A DNA stretch of 64,000 nucleotides, from NCBI GenBank assembly GCA_020852965.1, contig JADYZV010000075.1, positions 1 through 64,000 of the forward strand. The letters run 5' to 3'. The translations under genes and the position numbers were made by a program. This DNA comes from Pirellulaceae bacterium. GTDB lineage: Bacteria; Planctomycetota; Planctomycetia; Pirellulales; Pirellulaceae. The notes under the pieces were generated by a model that was not told the origin of the DNA, did not search any database, and saw only the letters and a list, made by a program, of their open reading frames with translations. The stretch's first letter is position 1. Each line of letters begins with the position of its first letter. This document shows positions 49,301-57,748 of this stretch, one piece after another.

Positions 49301-50536
49301 TGCAGGGGACTCGCCATAGGCGATGCGAAAGACACGGCCGTTGGACGCATCGACCACTTCGTAGTTGTGGCACTCGCCGGTGTCGGTCCAATCGGTGACG
49401 AACAGGCTGCCATCGGGAGCCGATTTGACGGCGATACCTCGAAACCAAGGGTCATTGGCATGTACAAAGTCTGCTGTGTGCTGGCCTTGATAGCTAGCAC
49501 CGTCGAGCTGGAGGCGATCCCGATTGAGCCGATTGCCATGAATGTTGCTCATGAATACGCTGTTTCGATACTCGGCGGGGAATTGATCGGCCAAGTAAAT
49601 CGCGCAACCCGAGTGAGCATGGCCGCCGCCCGCGTCATCGTGCGCAGTGCCACCTCGAGCCGTGGTCCAGTGACCTCCGCCCCAGTGAATATGATCGGCG
49701 CAGCTCGGGAGCAATTCATACGCATACGGATTGAGATCTTGTCCAAACATGCGATCGTAGTGGGCTCCAGGTATAATATGAAACAAATGCTTGATGACGC
49801 AGTTGGTGATGAAGGCCTGGCCGAATTCGTCAAAGTCTAAACCCCAAGGGTTGGTCGAACCGCTGGCCACCACATCGAAAATCTGACGTTGTGGATGGTA
49901 GCGCCACACTCCACAATCCATCGGTGTCCGCTGGGCGTCTGGCGTTCCTGGGCGACCAACGCGTGAATGCGACAGGATGCCATTGCAACCATACAACCAA
50001 CCATCGGGTCCCCAGATAAGACTGTTGAAGACGTTGTGCCTGGCGGTCACATCCCAACCATCGAGGACGACTTCCGGTAAGCCGTCGGGAACATCATCCG
50101 AGTTGCGATCAGGAACGAACAACAGATTGGGAGTCGCGGCCAGCCACACGCCGCCAAATCCCAATTCAATCCCGGATAGGTTGACTCCATTATCTAAAAA
50201 CACCGTTCGCTTGTCGTGCTGCCCGTCGTGGTTGGTATCTTCCAAAATAACCACGCGATCATGCCCCACTCCCTCGGTCGACCAACGCGGGTAGGACAGA
50301 CACTCGACGACCCACAGCCTACCACGCGAGTCAAAGGTCATCGCGATGGGCTGCACCACATCGGGTTCGCCGGCAAATAAACTGACCTGGAAGCCTGGCG
50401 GAGCTGTCATCCGACCAGCAGCCAGCCCCGCAGGAATGGGCCCATCATCTTGTTGCGCGTTGATTGGCTGGATTGCGAGGATTGTGCTGAAAAGTGGAGT
50501 CGTATACAGCAAGGCGAGTAGGAAGACATTCTTCAT
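46364..50536 (-). CDS. PVC-type membrane-bound dehydrogenase / HEAT-like / c-type cytochrome with C-terminal SGNH/GDSL hydrolase
   Basis: PGFQVSLFAGEPDVVQPIAMTFDSRGRLWVVECLSYPRW; CGACHKLFGQGGSIGPELTGGQRHNLDYLLDNIIDPNAIVPGDYRMV; C-terminus IIGCSGDSIAAGGDASG...VAYGMNDVGRRDPQ. Confidence 0.93.
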   Translation of the reverse strand: MKNVFLLALLYTTPLFSTILAIQPINAQQDDGPIPAGLAAGRMTAPPGFQVSLFAGEPDVVQPIAMTFDSRGRLWVVECLSYPRWSTEGVGHDRVVILEDTNHDGQHDKRTVFLDNGVNLSGIELGFGGVWLAATPNLLFVPDRNSDDVPDGLPEVVLDGWDVTARHNVFNSLIWGPDGWLYGCNGILSHSRVGRPGTPDAQRTPMDCGVWRYHPQRQIFDVVASGSTNPWGLDFDEFGQAFITNCVIKHLFHIIPGAHYDRMFGQDLNPYAYELLPSCADHIHWGGGHWTTARGGTAHDDAGGGHAHSGCAIYLADQFPAEYRNSVFMSNIHGNRLNRDRLQLDGASYQGQHTADFVHANDPWFRGIAVKSAPDGSLFVTDWTDTGECHNYEVVDASNGRVFRIAYGESPAPVADVSQASLAELADMQFSRNEWLSRQARRQLQERCAESRIAGFETGDPKTQATDSAVLSATAHEVLTLLNDLRPENDRQAVRKLWAIYAVGGMDAIRAAQLDHIDAPEWVRFWTIQFAADEAVGWPAELRESIAGQLDHLTPLIERSLASTCQRRIRLGFADDVQPILARLLQLAADAHESDHAPQADHESADAKLLATLKWYAVEPLVVSHTEWVLKQLTSIKSPLVQRLIARRLVSLDGGLEQLTRAWNTDPQGDWIAASLAGVLAAKLGVLSLPAPKDWSDTYPRLKGNPNAVVRELSRQLSTLFGDNQALAEYRTLLVDRSASTQQRMDALRLLEARQADSMEPQLVELLGDPSLDTDFRRATIRTLAAVGGDDIATRLLLVYSESNVEEKQEIVYALTTRLPYANKLLDAIESGELPRGDVSSLVIRQLQTLGDQALSQRLETVWGKVRPVSETKAGQIAQYRLEFAPDLLASADARAGQVVYQKTCGACHKLFGQGGSIGPELTGGQRHNLDYLLDNIIDPNAIVPGDYRMVMLLLDDGRILNGIIAEENPQSIRLKTATDEVTIPHDRIEERRGSEVSMMPEGILDILNPTDRRDLIAFLQSTAPPTSNAAAATERPDPDGVGRWHLLAPPWTSQTIYGESVTLLQAESDGPLAGRLAFPVEEIISIVSSNREVALTDSTGLQVDKETGAFTLPGDSRAPRIGMDQLYPPVDSPNSYKHRVGHPEQALLYGPHRWFHDHQIEVTYRRGKADWQQPIPHFDKSLLPRTLERLRTKQPLIIGCSGDSIAAGGDASGLNNVEPLQPAFPQLVEQQLRFRYDAPVELKNRAVGGWSIQNGLDDLNALLAEKPHFIIVAYGMNDVGRRDPQWFHDRMQDFIRRVHEFDSTIEILMVTPMLGNIEWIHTPRDMFAAYRDQLREFVEPGVALADVGAVWQELLRRKHDLDLTGNGLNHPNDYGHRLYAQTILALLVE

Positions 50537-50814
50537 GGTGGGAAGAAACCTATTTGCATGGATTAAAGTAGGCGGGGGCAGAGGGGAGGGCGGTATGTCG
50601 CGTACCAGTATAGCCTGGATCGAGCTGGCAGTTATTAGCGGCAGGGTCATTATAATCGGCAGACTCAAAATGGTTTAACTGTAGTAATGCCGCAAACCAA
50701 TTCGTGGATGGTGCGAGAATCAGGGTATAGTTCGACTACGCGAACGAGTCGTCTTGCGCGACCAAGAGGGCTCGTTTTGCGTTTCTCATCTAACCGTGCA
50801 CTTCGAGCCACCGC

Positions 50815-52023
50815 ATGCCAGAATCGCAGCCAGCCAGATCCTCCTCGCTATGGCAGCCCCAGGTACACATTCCGCAGCTTGACGGTGTTCGTGGTCTGGC
50901 GATCCTCGTCGTGACCCTCTATCGCTTTTCGAAGGAGTTGCCGACGGATAGTTGGCTGGGGCAGTCGCTGAGCTCATTTTTTGCCCTGGGAGATCGTGGT
51001 GTCGATCTGTTCTTTGTACTAAGCGGGTTTTTGATCACCGGCATTTTGATCGATGCCAAAGGGAGTAGAAACTATTTCACCAGCTTCCTAGCTCGGCGAA
51101 GCCTAAGGATTTTCCCGCTATACTTCGCGGCTCTATTCATCTTCCTTGTGGCTAGTCAGTGGGTGCCTGCCTTCCGAGGAATGTTTGCACTGGCTGATGA
51201 AAATCAGTTCTATCTGTGGACCTACTTGACCAATATCAAAATGAGCCTCGATGGCGCATGGAATTTCGGCTACCTCGATCACTTCTGGTCGCTGGCCGTC
51301 GAAGAGCATTTCTACTTGGTTTGGCCGCTAGCGCTCTTCCTGTGCAGTCGCAATACGGCAATCAAGCTAGCTTGTATACTGGCGGCCAGTAGCGCGGTAG
51401 CTCGCATCGGATTCGCTGCTTTCAGCGACAATGGGCTGGCACCAGCCGTGCTGACTTTGTTCCGTTGTGACGCACTTCTCATCGGCGCGATGTTGGCCTT
51501 GCAGATCCGCAGCCCACGTGGACTAGCTCCGATCCAGTGGTGGGCGCTGGCGGTCTTCCCTGTCTGCCTGGCAATCGGTGTGGCTGCGTCGGTTTACGAT
51601 AAGCGTCTGTTCACCTTGCCCAACACGCTCTGGCCGCTCATGTGGGCGTGCGTCCTAGTATGGTTGCTGCAAGGCCGTGAGACACGACTACTGGCGAGGT
51701 TCTTCAACCTCTCGATACTACGTAAGCTCGGCAAGTTCAGCTATGCCATGTACGTCTTCCAAAGTCCGCTTATCCCAATTGTCGGCGTCGTTTGCTCGGT
51801 CCCTATCCTGACCAGTCTCACTGGGAATGCGGTCGTCGGAAACTTGCTCTACATGGGCGCAATGTTCGGGCTAACCTACGGAGCCGCTCTGTTGAGTTGG
51901 CATTTGCTAGAGAAGCACTGCTTGAAGCTCAAGGATTGGTTCCCTACGCACAAGCCTGCGGTCGAGCGATCCGCACACACAGCTAGACAGTCTTCTGGAC
52001 GATCACTGCCCGAGCTTGCCTAG
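50815..52023 (+). CDS. acyltransferase 3 family membrane protein (OafA/YrhL-like)
   Basis: HIPQLDGVRGLAILVVTLYRF, GDRGVDLFFVLSGFLITGIL, FWSLAVEEHFYLVWPLALFL; many TM segments. Confidence 0.95.
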   Translation: MPESQPARSSSLWQPQVHIPQLDGVRGLAILVVTLYRFSKELPTDSWLGQSLSSFFALGDRGVDLFFVLSGFLITGILIDAKGSRNYFTSFLARRSLRIFPLYFAALFIFLVASQWVPAFRGMFALADENQFYLWTYLTNIKMSLDGAWNFGYLDHFWSLAVEEHFYLVWPLALFLCSRNTAIKLACILAASSAVARIGFAAFSDNGLAPAVLTLFRCDALLIGAMLALQIRSPRGLAPIQWWALAVFPVCLAIGVAASVYDKRLFTLPNTLWPLMWACVLVWLLQGRETRLLARFFNLSILRKLGKFSYAMYVFQSPLIPIVGVVCSVPILTSLTGNAVVGNLLYMGAMFGLTYGAALLSWHLLEKHCLKLKDWFPTHKPAVERSAHTARQSSGRSLPELA

Positions 52024-52250
52024 AATAGTGCTTGCTTGGTTACGCGGAATTCCTTGGAGTGCTTCGAGTTCTCGAAGCTTTGGCCTGGAGTTCAGCCGAC
52101 AGCGCATAGCAACGAAACGCTAAAAACCAACTCGGCAGCGCTCGAGGCGATTGCTGCTGGGTGGAGTCCGATCAGCGCTGGTCGTTCTTGCATCGATCCA
52201 CAGTACTGACCCTAAATTTCCGGCTGATATGAACTTAGGGGAAGACCAAA

Positions 52251-52268
52251 GCGGGGATGAATCCCCGC
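52251..52268. terminator. hairpin GCGGGGA(tgaa)TCCCCGC between convergent genes
   Basis: Perfect 7-bp stem downstream of both the acyltransferase and the AAA+ gene. Confidence 0.55.
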
Positions 52269-52295
52269 ACTCCAAGGTTTCGGCCAAAGCCAGAA

Positions 52296-55200
52296 CTACT
52301 CTGATTTTTCAATCTCGGCTTGCAGTTCACGATACTGCTTGAGGCAGTCGTCGACCGAGGCACGGAGATTCTGAAGTTGCGTCGAGTTGACGGCGGATGC
52401 TTCGAGCACTGGGCGCAAGCCATCATATAACAGCTGAAACTGACTGCGAACAAGATCGGTCATGACGCGCGGTACGGAGTGTTGTACCAGCACCTTTTGT
52501 TCCGGCAGCGGTAGCTCTGCGTTCTGCTTGGCGCTGTCTTCCAGACGCCGCGAGCCGCTGTGGATCGCCTCGCTGATTTGTCCAGATAAACCGCTCATAG
52601 CCGAACTGAGATGGGCCAAGCCGTCCTGCAGAGCTGCGACCTGCTGGCCGCTGTGATCGCTGGCAAGGGCTTGCGCCATCGTGCGGCGAATCGACTCGAG
52701 GCCGTCGCGTAGGCCAGCCAAGGTGCGCAGGACTTTGGCTGCGTTATCCTCTCCTTCGATGCCTTGCATGCGGACACTTTCCACAAACGCGTACTTGATG
52801 TTGTCCCAGCGCTCGCTCTCGGCAGCTGTCAACGTCCCCATAAGCTCCTTGAATTTCAGTAGATTCGATTCGCCATCGCGCGTCAGCGTCTGGGCGTCCT
52901 GCTCATAGTTGGACACAATTAGGCTCTGCAATTCGGCATGGTTCATGACCGGCACGACGCGCTCGGCGATACGGTTCATGTTGCGATAGCTCCCCTGTAG
53001 TTTGAAGGGTGGCTCGGTGCGGTAGGCGTCGACCTGGGCAGCGCTGCGAATGTAACTGCGATTGACGCGAAGCACAATGTCGCGAACCTTCAGTAGTTTG
53101 GCGATGACGGCCAAGCACTCGGAGACTTGATCGGGAGACATATTGATCTCGAGCTCAAGCGTTTCGAGCGAACCCGTTTCAGCGGCGCGGATCAGTGCGC
53201 GCTGATCGTGGCTTGAGGCACGTGCCAGTGGCTGTAGATACTGATTGCTGGTCAAGCAGTTTTCAATATAACTTAGCTCAAACGCTTCAGCTGATTCGCC
53301 GATGATTTCACCCAAATTGTAAACGTCGGCACGATTCGAGAGCATATCTGGGATCTGGAAGCGATCACCACTTTCGGTGTACGGGTTGCCTGCCATGACC
53401 ACCACGACCTTACGACCACGCAGGTCGTATGTCTTAGGTTTTGCTTCCCACACACCTTCAATCCTCCGAGTTGCATCGCATAGCGGAATGAACTTTTGCA
53501 ACAGCTCGGAGTTGCAATGCTGAATGTCGTCTAGGTAGAGCATTACGTTGTCTCCCATCTCGAGAGCCATATTGATGCGTCCGACTTCTTCGCGGGCCGA
53601 TGCGTTGGTCGCCTCGGAGGGATCGAGAGAAGTGACTTGATGCCCCAGCGCCGGACCGTTGACTTTCACAAACACCAGCCCCAATCGATTGGCCACATAC
53701 TCCATGAGCGTCGTCTTGCCGTAGCCTGGAGGACTGACCAGCAATAACAGGCCCATGCGGTCGGAACGCTTACCATCTCCAGCAGCACCCATTTGCTTGG
53801 CTAAGTTATCGCCGATCAGTGGCAGATAGACTTCATCGATCAGCTTGTTTCGTACAAAGCTGGTGAGCACTTTTGGTTTGAATTCGGAGATTCTTAACTT
53901 CTGCTCAGCTTGTTCCAATAGGCAGCGTTTGGACTGTCGCAAGGCATCATAGCGTGGCAAAACATGGCTCTGATACTCGCTCGTCCTCTGCATGAACTCG
54001 TGATAATGGAAGGGCAAGCTCTTGTCGGCAATGCGAGGATGGTCGCCGGCCATACCTTGCAGTCGCGCGGCTACCTGCACTTCCGCACCGAGCTGAATCG
54101 GTTCATCACCACAAAGGAGCAAGGCGGCGATTTCTTGACGGTAGCCGCTGAGTGGATCGAGCTCCGTCTTCTCATCGGATCGTACAGATCGCAAGTAGCC
54201 GTCGACCGCATCTTGAGCCAACGTCCAAGCGGCGCGAGGCCGGGGAAGATTATCCTGCAATGCCTGCTGTAGCTTTTGCCAATGATCAGTCGACAGACGC
54301 TCCTGCATTCGCCTGAGCGTTTGGCTAGCAGTCGAGCTGGCCGTGAACTGCTCACCCTGCAGCAGCTGCTCGAACAAGTAGTTCGCCAAGTCGTACGCGG
54401 TCGAATCGTCGCTGGCCCGAAGGAGCCCCTTGCCATACCTTACGAGCAATCTGCGCAAGCGTTGAACATACGCCTCACTTGCCGTGGTGTTGGGCAATAG
54501 ATCAGCGACAACTCGATACCCGCTGACCCAGCGCAGTAATGCTTCCCGACTTGCGTGCGGTACCAGACGTTGCCAGACAAACCACGCTAGCCCGCGCACA
54601 CTGGGCGCATAACGCAGCAATCCAAGCTGTTGATCTAGCTCCACGAGTTTGCTGAGAATCAACGCGGCATCGCGATCGTGAACGCCTCGTGAGTAGCCTT
54701 CGTCGTGTCGTGGCTGCATCGCCGAGCGAACGAAGTCGATTCGTCCTTCGTGATCAAGTTTCAAAAAGGGCTGGCTATTTTTCCGAAGACCATCGTACAG
54801 CGTGCGCGCTAGAAACTCTGCGCGATAAATCTCGGGCGATTCGCTGGGCAGAATCTGTTGCCACAGATCTTGCGACTGATCGAGCGCTGGATCGTGGAGT
54901 GGCTGGTAGAATTGCGTCCCCGTCAGATGCAGTTGCAGTGCCCCATCGCGAGCCACACAGGTCAGTTCGACCGATTGACGATTGACGCTAAAATAGTGGC
55001 GACCGAGCTTGATCTGTCCTTCGCCACCCGTGAACAGCTCGTTACGATCGCGGAGTTGTCGCAGTGAATCGTCGGCGACCGACTTCAGTTTGCTGAGTAC
55101 ATCGTCCATGCGGACTGTATCACCCAACGTTTGCAATTGATCGGCGATCTGCCGCACCTTGTCGACCATCGGGTCGGAAGCGAAATAGGCGCGCATCGCT

Positions 55201-57536
55201 TCGGCATCAGCTAGCCGCGATGCCCGCGAGTTGACCCCTTCCAGGATGCGTACGGCCGCTGCCGCCAACGATTCTGCACGTCGTGACCGTGCTTCGACCA
55301 AGTGTTGGCGGCGAGCTTCAAAGGCTTCGTAGAGCGACTCGCGCTTCTCCGTCAAGCGCAGCAGCAGCTCGTCGAACTCGGCGAAGCGGCCCTCGAGCTC
55401 CTCCAACTGCAACATCAAACGCGTCAGCGATTCGTCGACTCTCTCGGGAGTGTCGGCCGTGTCGAGCGCACCGGCGGCGGCTTGGTCGAGCAGTTTGGTC
55501 TGCGAAGCGAATTCGGCTTCCATTTCCCCCGAGAGCAGATCGCGCACCCGTGCCTTGAGCCCCGAACGAACGCGATTGAGTTCAGCCAGCAGGTCGCCTG
55601 TATGATCGACGATAGCCGTGCGTTGAGTCAAATCCTCGATCTTGAGCTGCGAGACGGTCTCGATGAGCAGCTCCAAATCGACGCCAATTTGATCGAGGTT
55701 TTCCTGCTGTTTTCGACCATCGGCGGCGGTGGCCACGTTGGGAACATTGGCCTCGGCCGCCACAATGCGCTGCCGATAAGGGTCGAGTGATTGGGGATTC
55801 AACAGGAATTGAACGCAGCGATGCCCCACTCGCTCAGCCGCCTCACTCAGACCGGTTTCCAATTCCCCCACGGCCGCTTCATCGATATAACGCAACTCGC
55901 GCAGTCCGATGCTCCGCCCACGTTGCTGACGAATAGCGGCCAACTTGCTGACGAAGTCTTCGACAGAATTGAAAGCAAAGCGACCAATCGAATTGAGGAC
56001 TTCACTACTCGACTGCTGAGTCTCGCGAAGTTGCTTTTCAGTCTCGCGACGAACCCGAACTACCTTATCAAACTCTTCAACGGCAGCAGTGGCTGTGTCG
56101 CGTATCTTTTCCAGCGGCTCAGATAGCTTTTGCGTTTCCTCGCGATCGATCCAAAAATAACTGTCGAGCACATCCGAGGAACGCTTCACGAGATCAAGAT
56201 AGAGCTCGGCATACGAGTCATCTTTGTCGATCAACTGCAATAGCTCTTGGCACTCCGCCATGCCTCGCACGAGCTCTCGATTGCCAATCTTGTAGAGCAT
56301 CGAATCGGTGGCGACAGGTATTTGAAAGTCGGCACTTACAAAGGGGGTCTGCCACAGTTGCAACGCATGATGTTTTTGAGCGTGCTCATTACCGCGAAAG
56401 GTAACCATTTGTCCATCGTCGAACAACGCCTGGCCGTGACAGACTAGCGGTGTGTCAACTTCCTGACGGATCAAGTTGTAGCGCAGATGCAGGTAGCTAC
56501 CACTCTCGGGATCGGTGAACAGATACAAATAGTCTTCGCCATTGGGTGAGGCGATCGTCTGCTCGTACAACAGATTGTGCAGCCCATGATCGAACTGCTT
56601 GTGCGCGCCCGTCTGCAAAACCACTCCACCTGGAAAGATAATCCCTTGATCATCTGGGAGCAGCACACACGACTGTGCGATCGCATCGAATCGCAAAACA
56701 CGCTGCTGTTTGGTGCTAAACACCAGATAACGAAAGTCTTTCTCCTTGTAGGGACGGATCTTGAGTAGAATCAAGTTGCCGATGACGCAATAGTAGACCT
56801 CCGCATCATCGAGTGTTTGGTCGGGATTGTCGACCGACTCAGCATAGATCCCGCTTCCGTCTTCCGTATTGTCTTCGACCTTGATCGTCAGGTCACCGCC
56901 GACGCATTCGACAAATACCGTATCGTTGATCGAGATGTGTGGATGTAGCCCCGCACGATGTTGTTCTCGCGTGGCTCGGGACCAGTGAAAAGCGTGCTGC
57001 GCCGGATAGCGAACATCGGCATCGCTGCGCGCATCAATGTAGCGCAGAGTGTCCCCTTCAATGGCCCATTTGAAGGCTTTGATATCACTCGCCGACTGGC
57101 CAACCCGGAAGACAAAGTAGACCAGCGGCCCCTGCCGAAAGAAGCGCAAAAACGAAGTGCTTTTATAGTAGCGGTAGAGCTCTTGAAAGTCGCGGTGGAA
57201 TGCGTCGCCTGCCAATTCGTCGAGCGACTGAGGCAGGGCAACCTCACCCTCCAAGCGGTACATGCTGAAGACATCTTCGCATTGAATTCCGGTCTTCAAT
57301 CCGAACTGTACATTGTACCCTAGCAACAGCCGTTTCCCGATCGAAAGCATGTCGCGCGGGATGCAATTGTGGTCGGTGGTGACATGCGCAGTTCCACGCA
57401 GCGCCGTGGCGATGTTGCCGAAGACTTCTGCACGATCGCAGTTCAGCCGTTCGAAACGCTTACGTAAATCTCCGGCGGCTTCGCGCAGTCGATTGCGCAA
57501 GACTTCGTACGTTCCAGTTGCCAGCGGTTCAGTCAT
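52296..57536 (-). CDS. giant AAA+ ATPase, annotated in relatives as 'DNA repair ATPase' (DUF3686-like N-terminal region)
   Basis: 1746 aa; LLLLVSPPGYGKTTLMEYVANRLGL (Walker A), NVMLYLDDIQHCNSELLQKFIP (Walker B), VVVVMAGNPYTESGDRFQIPDMLSNRADV (sensor 1 region); long coiled-coil centre. Confidence 0.88.
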   Translation of the reverse strand: MTEPLATGTYEVLRNRLREAAGDLRKRFERLNCDRAEVFGNIATALRGTAHVTTDHNCIPRDMLSIGKRLLLGYNVQFGLKTGIQCEDVFSMYRLEGEVALPQSLDELAGDAFHRDFQELYRYYKSTSFLRFFRQGPLVYFVFRVGQSASDIKAFKWAIEGDTLRYIDARSDADVRYPAQHAFHWSRATREQHRAGLHPHISINDTVFVECVGGDLTIKVEDNTEDGSGIYAESVDNPDQTLDDAEVYYCVIGNLILLKIRPYKEKDFRYLVFSTKQQRVLRFDAIAQSCVLLPDDQGIIFPGGVVLQTGAHKQFDHGLHNLLYEQTIASPNGEDYLYLFTDPESGSYLHLRYNLIRQEVDTPLVCHGQALFDDGQMVTFRGNEHAQKHHALQLWQTPFVSADFQIPVATDSMLYKIGNRELVRGMAECQELLQLIDKDDSYAELYLDLVKRSSDVLDSYFWIDREETQKLSEPLEKIRDTATAAVEEFDKVVRVRRETEKQLRETQQSSSEVLNSIGRFAFNSVEDFVSKLAAIRQQRGRSIGLRELRYIDEAAVGELETGLSEAAERVGHRCVQFLLNPQSLDPYRQRIVAAEANVPNVATAADGRKQQENLDQIGVDLELLIETVSQLKIEDLTQRTAIVDHTGDLLAELNRVRSGLKARVRDLLSGEMEAEFASQTKLLDQAAAGALDTADTPERVDESLTRLMLQLEELEGRFAEFDELLLRLTEKRESLYEAFEARRQHLVEARSRRAESLAAAAVRILEGVNSRASRLADAEAMRAYFASDPMVDKVRQIADQLQTLGDTVRMDDVLSKLKSVADDSLRQLRDRNELFTGGEGQIKLGRHYFSVNRQSVELTCVARDGALQLHLTGTQFYQPLHDPALDQSQDLWQQILPSESPEIYRAEFLARTLYDGLRKNSQPFLKLDHEGRIDFVRSAMQPRHDEGYSRGVHDRDAALILSKLVELDQQLGLLRYAPSVRGLAWFVWQRLVPHASREALLRWVSGYRVVADLLPNTTASEAYVQRLRRLLVRYGKGLLRASDDSTAYDLANYLFEQLLQGEQFTASSTASQTLRRMQERLSTDHWQKLQQALQDNLPRPRAAWTLAQDAVDGYLRSVRSDEKTELDPLSGYRQEIAALLLCGDEPIQLGAEVQVAARLQGMAGDHPRIADKSLPFHYHEFMQRTSEYQSHVLPRYDALRQSKRCLLEQAEQKLRISEFKPKVLTSFVRNKLIDEVYLPLIGDNLAKQMGAAGDGKRSDRMGLLLLVSPPGYGKTTLMEYVANRLGLVFVKVNGPALGHQVTSLDPSEATNASAREEVGRINMALEMGDNVMLYLDDIQHCNSELLQKFIPLCDATRRIEGVWEAKPKTYDLRGRKVVVVMAGNPYTESGDRFQIPDMLSNRADVYNLGEIIGESAEAFELSYIENCLTSNQYLQPLARASSHDQRALIRAAETGSLETLELEINMSPDQVSECLAVIAKLLKVRDIVLRVNRSYIRSAAQVDAYRTEPPFKLQGSYRNMNRIAERVVPVMNHAELQSLIVSNYEQDAQTLTRDGESNLLKFKELMGTLTAAESERWDNIKYAFVESVRMQGIEGEDNAAKVLRTLAGLRDGLESIRRTMAQALASDHSGQQVAALQDGLAHLSSAMSGLSGQISEAIHSGSRRLEDSAKQNAELPLPEQKVLVQHSVPRVMTDLVRSQFQLLYDGLRPVLEASAVNSTQLQNLRASVDDCLKQYRELQAEIEKSE

Positions 57537-57621
57537 GAGGGTAGGGCATATCTAGTGAATAGCAATGGTTACTGTTATCAAACTCTGATGATTGATTAGC
57601 GACTAAAACGTAGTTTGCTGT

Positions 57622-57643
57622 ACCCTCCCGCGCGCGGGAGGGT
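57622..57643. repeat. perfect 22-bp palindrome ACCCTCCCGCG|CGCGGGAGGGT (REP-like element)
   Basis: Self-complementary by inspection; shares TGTACCCTCCCG with elements near 26885 and 40802. Confidence 0.95.
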
Positions 57644-57748
57644 GGGGCTATCAGGCTCGAGGAGGGTTAACCTCACATGAATTTCCAGTTCGAACCTCCC
57701 AGCGGCAAGTTCCTGAACAATCCATAATCTGGCTTAAACGATGCAGCC

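Noticed and set aside
49109-49840. 243-aa plus-strand ORF
   Set aside because: Antisense to the PVC dehydrogenase gene; shadow ORF from codon bias.
57677-57727. Plus-strand 16-codon ORF MNFQFEPPSGKFLNNP with upstream GGAGGG
   Set aside because: Too short to support without translation data; may be chance next to the palindrome.
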